Shown: positions 1 to 7,903 of the stretch, one piece after another
How positions within the stretch are numbered: position 1 is the first letter of the stretch
Layout of the letters: the number at the start of each line of letters is the position of its first letter
DNA from: JAUVZL01 sp965603515
GTDB lineage: Bacteria; Hydrothermota; Tepidihabitantia; SM23-42
Reading direction: 5' to 3'
Length of the DNA stretch: 64,000 bases
Assembly: GCA_965603515.1 (NCBI GenBank)
Contig: CBFDDH010000006.1
Span: forward strand, 24,948 to 88,947
Translations under genes and position numbers: made by a program
Notes under the pieces: model-generated
Told to the model about the DNA's origin: nothing
The model's input: only the letters and a program-made list of their open reading frames with translations
Databases searched by the model: none

Positions 1-638
1 ACTTTCTTGATTATCATACGCGCGGTCAGGATATTATCTGCTAATCTGAGTGCATCAGTGTAAGGAAGATCAATCTCGTGTTGACCACGGCCAACTTCAT
101 GATGACCAGCTTCAAATCCAATACCAAAATCCTGGAGCCGTTCGCACATCTTTTTTCGTATGCGCAGAGCCAGGTCACCACCCAAGTCAAAATAGCCAAC
201 CCGATCATGGGGTAATGGTAGTACTTTGTCATTATCGCGACGGAAAAGATAAAATTCGAGCTCGGCGCCGATGTAGTAGTCCATGCCTCTTCGTTTTAGC
301 AGCTTAAGGTTGTTTTTTAGTATACCCCGCGGGTCAACGGGTGCAGGTTTATGGTCCGGTGCATAGACGTCGCAAATTAAGCGTGCGGTCCGTTCTTCTT
401 CCCATGGAATGACCGCAAAGGTTGCCGGATCTGGTTTGAGATACATGTCGCTCTCGAAAATTCTGCCAAATCCTTCGACTGACGAACCATCAAACCATAT
501 ACCTTCTTTTAGAGCTTTGCGTATTTCGCGAACCGGGATCGTGACATTTTTCACCGAACCCAAGATATCGGAAAACCAAAGATCGATGAATTGAATCTTA
601 TTTTTGCGTACGCTTTTGAAGATCTGATCTGTTGTCAT
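1..638 (-). CDS. glnA: glutamine synthetase type I, N-terminal part (cut by window start)
   Basis: Glutamine synthetase makes glutamine from glutamate, ammonia and ATP in the cytoplasm. The 212 visible residues begin MTTDQIFKSV and contain the N-terminal beta-grasp domain, with WFDGSSVEGFGRIFESDM and LKPDPATF. The start of the catalytic domain follows, with YIGAELEFYLF (metal-binding Glu) and GHHEVGRGQHEID. The ATG at 638 lies 3 bases after the rocA stop codon (TAG at 642-644 on the minus strand), so the two genes are probably co-transcribed and translationally coupled. The order suggests a proline/glutamate-semialdehyde to glutamate to glutamine route. The C-terminal half, including the adenylylation loop, lies outside the window, so the regulatory subtype cannot be judged. 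Confidence 0.95.
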   Translation of the reverse strand, partial: MTTDQIFKSVRKNKIQFIDLWFSDILGSVKNVTIPVREIRKALKEGIWFDGSSVEGFGRIFESDMYLKPDPATFAVIPWEEERTARLICDVYAPDHKPAPVDPRGILKNNLKLLKRRGMDYYIGAELEFYLFRRDNDKVLPLPHDRVGYFDLGGDLALRIRKKMCERLQDFGIGFEAGHHEVGRGQHEIDLPYTDALRLADNILTARMIIKK

Positions 639-641
639 TGA

Positions 642-2297
642 CTATCTCTGCTTTTTGCGTCTTGGCTTAGTTTTTTTCTTGATTGCTTTTTTCGCCTTCT
701 TTTTTGTTATTTTCTTGGTTGCTTTCTTTTTCTTGCGCACCACCTTTTTCGTGGGGAAACGCTCGCAGATCGATTTTGCCTGAGTGAATAATAACATATA
801 GTCTGGACCACCAGCTTTTGAATCAGTACCCGACATGTTAAAGCCGCCAAAGGGTTGGATGCCGACTAAGGCCCCGGTACATTTCCGGTTGATGTAGAAG
901 TTACCGACAGATGCTTCTCTTTTTGCTTTCTCGATTTTCTTCCGGTTCTTTGTATAAACTGCTCCAGTAAGCCCATAAACAGTGCTGTTTGCTAATTCTA
1001 TGGCATGGTCGAAATCTCTTGCCCGGGTGACTGCTAATACTGGTCCAAAGATCTCTTCTTGGAAGATCCTGTGGTGTGGTTCAATATCCACTAATACAGT
1101 AGGTTTGATAAACCAGCCGTCACCTGGCGCTGGTTCACCCCCGCATATAAGCATACCTTCAGATTTGCCTATTTTTATATATTCCAGGATTGAATTATAG
1201 GCGGTTTCATTTATTACGGGTCCCAGATAATTCCCATAGTCTTTGACATGCCCGATTTTTATTGCTTCAACAGTGGGGATGAATTTTCTCATGAATTCAT
1301 CGTAGATTTTGTCGTCAAGGATCAATCGCGAACAGGCAGAACATTTCTGTCCTTGCAATCCATATGCAGCTGCCCTGACACCATTTACAGCACTGTCAAT
1401 ATCGGCTTCTGAATCGACAATAATAAAATCCTTACCGCCCATTTCAGCGATAACTCTTTTGATCCATATTTGACCGGGTTGTGTTTTTCCTGCTTGTTCA
1501 ACGATATGCAGACCAACCGCCTTTGAACCTGTGAAACAGATGAATCTTACTTTGGGATGCCTTACTAAATAATCAGCCGCCGGTTTGCCATGACCAGTCA
1601 AGAAATTCACCACCCCGATCGGTACCTTTGCTTGTTCTATAATTTCCATGAACTTTGCTGCAATAGCAGGCGAATCCTCAGACGGTTTCATTATTACTGT
1701 ATTGCCGTTAACAAACGCCGCGCTTGCCATGCCGCATAATATAGCAAGGGGAAAATTCCATGGAGCTATTACCAAACCAACACCGAGGGGGATATAAACC
1801 TGTTCGTTTTTTTCACCTGGGTATCTATGCAGTTTTGGCCCCTTAGCATATCTTAGAACTTCGGTTGCATAATAGTCACAAAAGTCAATCGCCTCAGCAA
1901 CATCTGCATCTGCTTCAAGCCAGTTCTTGCCAGATTCATAAACCATCCATGCATCAAGTTCAAAACGCCTTTTCCGCATAATATTAGCGATCTTGAATAA
2001 ATAATTTGCCCTGGTTTTAGCCGGTGTATAGCGCCAGGATTTGAAAGTCTCCAAAGCAACTTCCATAGCTCGGTCAGCGGTTGCTATGTCTGCTTCCTGA
2101 AACGTACCAATAATTTCGTCCTTTTTTGAAGGATTATATGAATGGAATTTTTTATCTAATCTCACCCTTTCACCACCAATAATTATGCTGTACTCTCGAC
2201 CAAACTGAGTTTGAACCAGGATCAGGGCTTTCTCCATCTTCTTCCGAATTTCGGGTTTTGTAAAGTCATTATATTTTTCAGTTCTGAACGTTTTCAT
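642..2297 (-). CDS. rocA: L-glutamate gamma-semialdehyde (1-pyrroline-5-carboxylate) dehydrogenase with Lys-rich C-terminal tail
   Basis: An aldehyde dehydrogenase that oxidises glutamate semialdehyde, the product of proline or ornithine/arginine catabolism, to glutamate with NAD+. The 551-aa protein has the RocA/PutA-type core: VIAPWNFPLAILCGM (cofactor site), FTGSKAVG, the catalytic Glu in EMGGKD, the catalytic Cys in GQKCSACSR and FGPVLAV near the C-terminus. The catalytic core ends around residue 515. It is followed by about 35 residues consisting almost only of Lys, Arg, Thr and Ala, resembling a histone-H1 or DNA-binding tail. This is not part of the family and makes the protein longer than usual. 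A good ribosome site (AAGGAGG) precedes ATG 2297. glnA follows 3 bases downstream. No proline dehydrogenase is visible. Confidence 0.93.
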   Translation of the reverse strand: MKTFRTEKYNDFTKPEIRKKMEKALILVQTQFGREYSIIIGGERVRLDKKFHSYNPSKKDEIIGTFQEADIATADRAMEVALETFKSWRYTPAKTRANYLFKIANIMRKRRFELDAWMVYESGKNWLEADADVAEAIDFCDYYATEVLRYAKGPKLHRYPGEKNEQVYIPLGVGLVIAPWNFPLAILCGMASAAFVNGNTVIMKPSEDSPAIAAKFMEIIEQAKVPIGVVNFLTGHGKPAADYLVRHPKVRFICFTGSKAVGLHIVEQAGKTQPGQIWIKRVIAEMGGKDFIIVDSEADIDSAVNGVRAAAYGLQGQKCSACSRLILDDKIYDEFMRKFIPTVEAIKIGHVKDYGNYLGPVINETAYNSILEYIKIGKSEGMLICGGEPAPGDGWFIKPTVLVDIEPHHRIFQEEIFGPVLAVTRARDFDHAIELANSTVYGLTGAVYTKNRKKIEKAKREASVGNFYINRKCTGALVGIQPFGGFNMSGTDSKAGGPDYMLLFTQAKSICERFPTKKVVRKKKKATKKITKKKAKKAIKKKTKPRRKKQR

Positions 2298-2315
2298 TCA
2301 ACCTCCTTAAGGTCT

Positions 2316-2343
2316 ATTATAGCCAGTAAAATCGCAAAGTCAA
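2316..2343 (-). promoter_or_regulatory. sigma-70-type promoter of rocA-glnA
   Basis: On the minus strand TTGACT (2343-2338) and TATAAT (2321-2316) are separated by 16 bp. They are followed by a short leader with AAGGAGG before the rocA ATG. Confidence 0.8.
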
Positions 2344-2473
2344 GAAAATCGGAGGAATTTCAAAAAAGAATTTGGAATTCCTGATTACGGTGATAACAGA
2401 GAGATTACGGCGATAATACAGATAGCAATATCGTCATATTCAATGCTTCAAGTAGGTTTTTCGTAGCCTACCA

Positions 2474-2501
2474 TTGACTTTATTGGGCAATTGTATACAG
2501 T
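2474..2501 (+). promoter_or_regulatory. probable promoter of the DUF4139 gene
   Basis: TTGACT (2474-2479), a 16-bp spacer, then the weaker -10 TACAGT (2496-2501). AAGGAGG follows directly before ATG 2517. The -35 and its spacing fit the window-wide pattern, but the -10 is poor. Confidence 0.5.
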
Positions 2502-2516
2502 ATTCAAGGAGGTTCC

Positions 2517-4082
2517 ATGATTACATTGCTATTTTTTCTAGTAAATCTTGATGTTTTTTCCAAAATCGATTCTGTAGTTATTTACAGTGATCGTGTGATA
2601 ATCACAAGGCTCGCCAATGTGTACCTTGATAGATCTACTGATTTAGTGTTTGCTGATCTACCTGGAGCAATAGATGATGCATCAGTACGCGTAAAGGCAA
2701 AAGGGTTGAAGATCGGTGAAGTCCAGGTAAAGAAAGGGTACAAAGATGAGCCTTACCCTGATGTCGAGAAGCTCAAGAGCAAGATCGAGGCTCTTAAGAT
2801 AAAGGACCGGACCTATGCTGATGAAATTGCCGTATTAAAGGACAAGGAAAAATTTTTGCAGACGATCGCAATTGGCGGTCCAGAGGTTATTTCCAAGGAG
2901 ATCATAACTGGTAAGGTATCGCCCCAGGCATGGCGTCAGGGTTTAAGTTTTATGGTCGATGAATTATTGAGTGCGAAAATGAGAATGGCCGAGATCGAAC
3001 GCGTGCGTAAAGAATTACAGGACGAGATCAATGTCTTCCAGCGTGAACTCAACGACATCAGGTCAATTGTGGAAAATCGAAAAACAATAATTTTTGATGG
3101 ACATCCAGAAGGTGCTAAGAATTACCGAATACAACTCAGTTATATCCTTTATGGAGCGAGCTGGCGCACTTATTATGAGCTTAGAGCCCAGCCTTCAAAA
3201 GGTAATGTCGGCTTTTCTTACTTTAGTAAGGTCGCGCAGCGTACAGGTGAGGATTGGGAAAATACCAAACTGGTGCTTTCTACAGCTCAGCCGGCGCTCG
3301 GTGGCACAGCTCCTGTACCTACGCCGTGGTATATAGACCGTTACAGGTATCAAGAGCATAAAAGTCGTGGGTTGCTGGCGGCAAGGACTGAGGCGCCAAT
3401 GGAAGAAATTATGGAGGCAGCGGTTACTGCGCCACCTCCAGCACCACCTGTAGAAGCTGGGGTTTCAATATGGTATCCTTTACCCGGACGGTATACAATA
3501 AAGAGTGGTGATCCAGAAAAGAAGATAGAAGTATTTAGCACTTCTTTTAAATCGGATTTTGAGTATTTTATAATACCCCGGATAACCCAACTCGCCTATT
3601 CAACGGGCAAGATGAAAAATACGAGTGACTACTTGTTTATCGCTGGTCAGGCAGGGACATATGTGGGCGATGATTTTACCGGTAAAACGTATGTGCCAAC
3701 GATTGCACCAGATGAGTCGACCACGGTTTCCTTTGGGGTCGATGACCGGGTTAAGGTCAAGCGCGAACTGAAAAAATCAAAGGTTTCCAAAGGTGGTTTG
3801 TTCAGTGGTAAGAAAAAGTATGAATTCACCTATGAGAATACTGTCAAAAACTTCCATAATAAAAAGATTCAGTGTACTATTGTGGATCAAATTCCAATAC
3901 CTCAGGATCCAGATATCAAGGTGAAAGATATTAAGATCGATCCAGAACCATCTGAACATGACAAAGATATCGGCATTTACTATTGGAAAGTCTCGCTCGA
4001 TCCAACAGAAGAGTACAAGGTTACGATTTCTTTTACAGTCGAAGCACCGGGTGATAGTGAAATCCAAGGGCTAATGCCGTAA
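2517..4082 (+). CDS. DUF4140/DUF4139 domain protein, probable envelope protein
   Basis: A 521-aa protein of the DUF4139 family (sometimes named mucoidy inhibitor A-like), whose biochemical role is unknown. A short hydrophobic signal-like start (LLFFLVNLDVFS) is followed by the DUF4140 N-terminal motif (SVVIYSDRVIITR ... FADLPGAIDDASVRV). Next come a coiled coil around residues 80-190 and the beta-rich DUF4139 domain with YGASWRTYYELRA and ISFTVEAPG at the end. Family members are thought to be exported. A Pro/Ala-rich linker near residue 310 (APPPAPPVEAG) separates the two parts of the DUF4139 region. ATG 2517 has a strong AAGGAGG six bases upstream. It stands alone, with about 370 non-coding bases after it. 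Family assignment is confident, function is not. Confidence 0.85.
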   Translation: MITLLFFLVNLDVFSKIDSVVIYSDRVIITRLANVYLDRSTDLVFADLPGAIDDASVRVKAKGLKIGEVQVKKGYKDEPYPDVEKLKSKIEALKIKDRTYADEIAVLKDKEKFLQTIAIGGPEVISKEIITGKVSPQAWRQGLSFMVDELLSAKMRMAEIERVRKELQDEINVFQRELNDIRSIVENRKTIIFDGHPEGAKNYRIQLSYILYGASWRTYYELRAQPSKGNVGFSYFSKVAQRTGEDWENTKLVLSTAQPALGGTAPVPTPWYIDRYRYQEHKSRGLLAARTEAPMEEIMEAAVTAPPPAPPVEAGVSIWYPLPGRYTIKSGDPEKKIEVFSTSFKSDFEYFIIPRITQLAYSTGKMKNTSDYLFIAGQAGTYVGDDFTGKTYVPTIAPDESTTVSFGVDDRVKVKRELKKSKVSKGGLFSGKKKYEFTYENTVKNFHNKKIQCTIVDQIPIPQDPDIKVKDIKIDPEPSEHDKDIGIYYWKVSLDPTEEYKVTISFTVEAPGDSEIQGLMP

Positions 4083-4192
4083 GATATGGTTAAATCGTAA
4101 ATAGTCAAATGGTACGCTGAAATTACCTCTAGGTCCTCTCTACTTTTTGTAAAACATTGTCAATATTGTTTTTTTATAGCTTCATGATTCTT

Positions 4193-4371
4193 GTTATTGC
4201 GAGCGAATCCCGCCGATGAGCGGGATGAGCGTGGCAATCTCAATATACCTCGAATGAACAACAGCATGTTTTTTCAACGCTTTGCTTTATTTGGGAGATT
4301 GCGCAGCTTGTTCCGAACGTAGTGAGGAATCTCGTTCCTTCCGCCACTCAAAAGGCGGACAGGCGCAATGA
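4193..4371. repeat. dispersed palindromic repeat of the GTCATTGCGAG type
   Basis: This 370-base spacer holds no gene. It contains a composite element bounded by ATTGCGAGCG and, inverted, GGCGCAATGAC. Inside are an ATCCCGC/GCGGGAT hairpin (4207-4226), an inverted GGCAATCTC / GAGATTGC pair and a TCCGCC/GGCGGA hairpin near 4340. Elements of this form are common intergenic repeats in many uncultured bacterial genomes. No coding potential is seen. Confidence 0.6.
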
Positions 4372-4418
4372 CAAATTAGTATTTCAAGAAAGTGGAGAGG
4401 AGTCAGAAATTACCTCTC

Positions 4419-4446
4419 TTGACATATACAACAATATGATTAACAT
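4419..4446 (+). promoter_or_regulatory. promoter for a leaderless lipoprotein transcript
   Basis: TTGACA (4419-4424), 16-bp spacer, TAACAT (4441-4446), then six bases to ATG 4453. There is no Shine-Dalgarno sequence, so the transcript probably begins at the start codon. Confidence 0.6.
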
Positions 4447-4452
4447 ATTTTT

Positions 4453-4893
4453 ATGAAGAAGATATGTTGGTCACTTATTATTGTCTTTCTACTTTCCTGT
4501 GCGGCGGTTCAAGAACGGCTTGCCATAAAAGAATGTAAGTTCTCCCTCATTTCAGTAAAGCCTTATGACTTCAATTTTAATGATTTCAAGGTTGATTTCA
4601 GAATAGATGCCACCAACCCCAATAAAATCGATGCGGTTCTTGATAAGTTGAAATATACCTTGTATGCAGATGATAAAGGATTAATCTCTGGTTCTACGGG
4701 TAAGGGGTTAAAGATTCCAGCAAAAGGAACAAACAGCTTTATTACTACGATAACCCTTGAATACACTGAACTCGGCGAAGCAGTGATCTCTGCAATAAGA
4801 TCTGGTAAGGCTACGTACAAGGTAAAAGCAACTGCCTATATCCAGACAATAATCGGTGAAATCAGTTACCCAATAGAGATATCTCTGAATTAG
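4453..4893 (+). CDS. LEA14/WHy-domain lipoprotein
   Basis: A 146-aa lipoprotein. The signal peptide ends in a lipobox (VFLLSCAAV, Cys at about residue 16). The rest matches the LEA type 2 (WHy) beta-sandwich fold: FKVDFRIDATNPNKIDAVLDK and the GLKIPAKGTNSF segment are typical, since the family carries an N-P-N motif in the first half. Bacterial members are periplasmic proteins of unknown role, often linked to stress tolerance. The start is fixed by the promoter, whose -10 ends six bases upstream. It is a single-gene unit, with an inverted repeat after the stop codon. Confidence 0.8.
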   Translation: MKKICWSLIIVFLLSCAAVQERLAIKECKFSLISVKPYDFNFNDFKVDFRIDATNPNKIDAVLDKLKYTLYADDKGLISGSTGKGLKIPAKGTNSFITTITLEYTELGEAVISAIRSGKATYKVKATAYIQTIIGEISYPIEISLN

Positions 4894-4911
4894 GTAACTT
4901 TAGGATATTTC

Positions 4912-5023
4912 TCACCCCGTACCTTATTTTGCTCAATGTCTACGCATAAGGCTCGCATTTTGTGGAATCTCCCAAATAAGCAGTGATTTATCTACATACT
5001 TGTACTGAACAAGGTACGGGGTG
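4912..5023. repeat. spacer bounded by a 13-bp perfect inverted repeat
   Basis: CACCCCGTACCTT at 4912-4924 is repeated as its exact reverse complement AAGGTACGGGGTG at 5011-5023. The 86 bases between contain GGAATCTCCCAAATAAG, which resembles part of the element at 4193-4371, so this may be another dispersed repeat. It lies between the LEA14-like gene and the sigma-54 promoter. No open reading frame of note is present. Confidence 0.55.
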
Positions 5024-5098
5024 CACGATTTTTGTGCAATAAAGACGAAATTTGTGCCGTATTAATTGTATTTCTCCCGAAATTACATAGCTTTTATT

Positions 5099-5115
5099 TG
5101 GCACGAGTATTGCAT
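5099..5115 (+). promoter_or_regulatory. sigma-54 (RpoN) promoter of the aromatic-rich envelope operon
   Basis: TGGCACG (5099-5105), four bases, then TTGCAT (5110-5115). The invariant GG (5100-5101) and GC (5112-5113) are exactly ten bases apart, as sigma-54 requires, and the full -24/-12 consensus is matched. Transcription should begin near 5125, just before AGAGGTGA and ATG 5135. No TTGACA/TATAAT pair is seen here, unlike at almost every other unit in the window. An activator of the NtrC type would be needed. None is encoded nearby. Confidence 0.75.
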
Positions 5116-5134
5116 AATCATAAGGTAGAGGTGA

Positions 5135-5908
5135 ATGATGAAAAACTTCAAAAGCATTTTCTATCTTATAATCACTGCAGCATTTCTGGTTCTAATTAGC
5201 TGCTGTTATGAAGGGTTTGATAATGAACCACCGGCAGTACCAAGAGGTTTGCATTCAATTACTGGGGATGAAGAGGTTATGTTGATCTGGTACGAGAATA
5301 CTGAACCTGACCTTGCCGGATATCGTATTTATCGCAGTATAACACCGAGTGGCTATTATTATGAAATAGGTCAGACCAACCTTGATTACTTCTTGGATTT
5401 CGGTTTATTAAACGGTCAGACTTATTATTATGCGATCGTAGCCTTTGATTATGATGGTAATGAGAGTGATTTATCTTATGAAATTGTCTATGATACTCCA
5501 AGACCAGAAGGTTATAACGAACAGATCTTTGACTACTATGAATACCCGGATTATTCAGGTTGGTATTTCAGCGCATATTCAGTTGTTGCTTATGACCACC
5601 CATTGTGTGATTTTTATTATGGTTATGATGATATTAACGAAGTCCATTATCTTTATACTGGTCGATCTGATACCTGGATTCAGGATTTTGGTTATACTGA
5701 GTCACTTGATGAGATAACCTATGCGCCCCAATATGGTTGGTCGACAACCGGTGTGGTTGAAGCGATCCTTGGTCATACCTATATTTTCTGGGTCTGGGAT
5801 AACCACTTTGCAAAGGTCCGTCTTCGTGCGATAGGTCCTGATTATGTGATCTTTGACTGGGCGTATCAGATTGATCCAGGTAATCCAGAATTGGTGATAG
5901 GACAGTAA
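5135..5908 (+). CDS. fibronectin type III lipoprotein
   Basis: A 257-aa secreted protein and the first gene of the sigma-54 operon. The signal peptide ends in LVLISCC (lipobox Cys near residue 23). Residues about 30-120 form one fibronectin type III domain: PPAVPRGLHSITGDEEVMLIW, then YRIYRS and GLLNGQTYYYAIVAFD are classical strand motifs. The C-terminal half is Tyr/Asp/Trp-rich (YDYYEYPDYSGWYFSAYS, FWVWDN) and not recognised. It may be surface-exposed or bind a polymer, but that is a guess. AGAGGTGA precedes two adjacent ATGs (5135 and 5138), so either may be used. The next gene follows after one base. Confidence 0.75.
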   Translation: MMKNFKSIFYLIITAAFLVLISCCYEGFDNEPPAVPRGLHSITGDEEVMLIWYENTEPDLAGYRIYRSITPSGYYYEIGQTNLDYFLDFGLLNGQTYYYAIVAFDYDGNESDLSYEIVYDTPRPEGYNEQIFDYYEYPDYSGWYFSAYSVVAYDHPLCDFYYGYDDINEVHYLYTGRSDTWIQDFGYTESLDEITYAPQYGWSTTGVVEAILGHTYIFWVWDNHFAKVRLRAIGPDYVIFDWAYQIDPGNPELVIGQ

Positions 5909-5909
5909 A

Positions 5910-6167
5910 ATGGGACCAATTGCACAATACTCAATGAACCCAACGGCAAAGAGATATGTTCTTGCCCGGAGCGTCAAGTATATTGTGAGAGAATTAAGGA
6001 AAGGGATGCTTGTTTTTGATCCAGATGAACTGATCCCAAGAATACTGGCAGTCGGTAGAAGCCGGGGTACACCTGACTTCGAACAAGCGGTTAAGGAACT
6101 TCTGGCTATTTTGGCCAAGAAAATCCCTTCTGCTGAATACTGCCAGGAGTTTGAGAAGTATATATAA
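5910..6167 (+). CDS. 85-aa protein of unknown function
   Basis: An 85-aa, mostly helical and basic protein (MGPIAQYSMNPTAKRYVLAR ... CQEFEKYI) with no signal peptide and no recognised domain. It starts one base after the FN3 lipoprotein stop codon and is followed after 13 bases by the AAGGAGG and ATG of the aromatic-rich protein, which supports expression from the same transcript. A clear ribosome site is lacking at ATG 5910, so translation probably depends on coupling. ATG 5934 is an alternative start. It is the only predicted cytoplasmic product of this operon. Confidence 0.55.
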   Translation: MGPIAQYSMNPTAKRYVLARSVKYIVRELRKGMLVFDPDELIPRILAVGRSRGTPDFEQAVKELLAILAKKIPSAEYCQEFEKYI

Positions 6168-6180
6168 CAAGGAGGCAATA

Positions 6181-7242
6181 ATGAAACGTCTATTATTATT
6201 GGTATTAGCTGCCGTGCCATTATTTGCATTTACGGTTAACTTCATTTACAGCGACTATGATTATTATGAAGACGATTACTGGTATGATGAATACTGGGAA
6301 GACGATTACTGGTGTGACGGCTATTGGACCTATTACCCGCATGGGTACTACTGTGTCCATTATGTTTGGTGGTATCCATGGTGGTGGGATTCGTATTGGT
6401 GGAGGTGCCATTGGCATCATCACTTCCATTGGAATTTTTTCTACTCAGGTTTCTACGTTGTGTGGTATGACAGTGGTTGTTGGTGGTTCAGACCGCGCTA
6501 TGGTCGCTGGGTGAGGTATAAGGTTCCACATTCGTATTATACCCTAAGATACCGGGCAAAACAACATGGTATCCACCTGCCTTCAAAACCACCACGCGAA
6601 CTTAACATACCGTATAAGGAAAATGAAATACGTAAACTCCTGAAGCAAGAAGATCCCGATCTCTTTAAGCGCGTTGAGAAAGAGCACAAGAGCGGAAATC
6701 TCGAGAAGATGAGAAAGGAATATGTTGTAAAAACTGAGAAGAAGATCGCTGTAAAAAACCAAGAATACAAGAAGTACGACCATAATAAAAAGACACAGTC
6801 GAAGACCAATGAGACCAAGAAATCCTATAACTACTCTGCCAACAAGCGGATTGATGATAAATCGACGCAGAACTCAAAGACCAAGTACACCGAGGAAAAA
6901 CACGATTATAATAAGAAATCTCAGTCACATATAACAAAGCGACCAAAGAATGGATCCGAATCAAGCAGAAAAGCACCGCCGGCATATTACTACGATGATG
7001 AGAAGAAGACGAATAAGAAGCAGAGTAAAACAAAACGCCCGAATCAGTATGATGAGAAGAAGACAAATAAGAAGCAGGGCAATAATACCAAGCAAAAAAG
7101 TCCAGATTACTATGAGAAAAAAGAACCGAGTCCACAAAAGAGTAATAATAAACAGACTCCCACGATGCAGAAGAGCAGTTCTTCGAATGAAAAAAAGAGC
7201 ACAGATAATTACAAGTCAGGTGCTGTCAAAAGGAAGAGGTAA
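6181..7242 (+). CDS. secreted Trp/Tyr/His-rich protein with Lys/Asn/Gln-rich repeat tail
   Basis: A 353-aa protein. ATG 6181 is chosen because AAGGAGG lies just upstream and a clean signal peptide follows (MKRLLLLVLAAVPLFAF). Residues about 25-115 are extraordinarily aromatic, with about 17 Trp, 19 Tyr, 7 His and 4 Cys, in alternations such as EDDYWYDEYWEDDYW and YPWWWDSYWWRCHWHHHFHW. A helical stretch (about 140-190) links to a disordered tail rich in Lys, Asn, Gln, Ser and Thr containing the direct repeat YDEKKTNKKQ (encoded near 6993-7023 and 7048-7078). I do not recognise a family. Acidic-aromatic followed by His-rich blocks could suggest metal or polymer binding or an adhesive role, but this is speculation. 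It overlaps nothing and precedes the DUF4384 gene by two bases. Confidence 0.75.
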   Translation: MKRLLLLVLAAVPLFAFTVNFIYSDYDYYEDDYWYDEYWEDDYWCDGYWTYYPHGYYCVHYVWWYPWWWDSYWWRCHWHHHFHWNFFYSGFYVVWYDSGCWWFRPRYGRWVRYKVPHSYYTLRYRAKQHGIHLPSKPPRELNIPYKENEIRKLLKQEDPDLFKRVEKEHKSGNLEKMRKEYVVKTEKKIAVKNQEYKKYDHNKKTQSKTNETKKSYNYSANKRIDDKSTQNSKTKYTEEKHDYNKKSQSHITKRPKNGSESSRKAPPAYYYDDEKKTNKKQSKTKRPNQYDEKKTNKKQGNNTKQKSPDYYEKKEPSPQKSNNKQTPTMQKSSSSNEKKSTDNYKSGAVKRKR

Positions 7243-7244
7243 AC

Positions 7245-7865
7245 ATGTTTCTTGCGATACTCTTATCACTATTTACTATAGGCAATGCGCTCGATATCAA
7301 TATCTGGGTTGACAAAGAGGACGGCATTTACTACCCTAATGAGAAACTCACTGTCTACTTCCAGGTTGACCGCGACTGTTATCTCGCTGTTTATGATATC
7401 GAGACTGGGGGGGGAGCAAGTATGCTCTTCCCCCAGGAAGGGCACGACGGATGGGTTGAAGCTGGTCGAATATACCAACTACCCTCGGAGGATGCTGATT
7501 TTGATTATGTCGTTGGTGGATCTGAAGGTATTGAGACTATTATCGCAGTTGGGTCGATCGAGTGGCTACCTGATCTGGATGATGATGGTGTTGATGTGGT
7601 ACATCAGTCAATCGAAATATATATTGAAGAACCTGAACCAGCTAAGCTGAGGATCATATCAACACCCAAACGGTGTCGGATTTACATAACTGAAGTAGCT
7701 TCTGGTAATGGCGTGTCTCTTGGTAAGACGCCGCGTACAATTGTTTTGAGGCCTGGTGAATACATCATCAAGATAAAGAAATTAGGCTATAAAACCCTGG
7801 TCCGGAGAATCTTGCTTGACCCACACGATATGAGACGAGTGTTCGTAAAATTGAGACCTTATTGA
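7245..7865 (+). CDS. DUF4384-PEGA domain secreted protein
   Basis: A 206-aa exported protein. After a short signal peptide (MFLAILLSLFTIGNA), residues about 18-130 match DUF4384 (YYPNEKLTVYFQVDRDCYLAVYD ..., with MLFPQ and a WLPDLDDDG turn). The C-terminal 65 residues match a PEGA repeat (AKLRIISTPKRCRIYITE ... LGKTPRTIVLRPGEYIIKIKKLGYK). PEGA domains are surface or cell-wall binding beta-sandwiches, and DUF4384 proteins are often found with FN3 or serine-kinase envelope systems. AGGAAGAGG overlaps the end of the upstream gene and serves as ribosome site. It is the fourth gene of the sigma-54 operon. Confidence 0.82.
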   Translation: MFLAILLSLFTIGNALDINIWVDKEDGIYYPNEKLTVYFQVDRDCYLAVYDIETGGGASMLFPQEGHDGWVEAGRIYQLPSEDADFDYVVGGSEGIETIIAVGSIEWLPDLDDDGVDVVHQSIEIYIEEPEPAKLRIISTPKRCRIYITEVASGNGVSLGKTPRTIVLRPGEYIIKIKKLGYKTLVRRILLDPHDMRRVFVKLRPY

Positions 7866-7903
7866 CATGACAAATGATATGTTTATAATATAAGGAGAAA
7901 GAA

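Noticed and set aside
6224..6514. Met/Gly/Ile-rich frame on the plus strand inside the aromatic-rich gene, and long antisense frames there
   Set aside because: These are composition shadows of the Trp/Tyr-rich codons, without ribosome sites or family matches.
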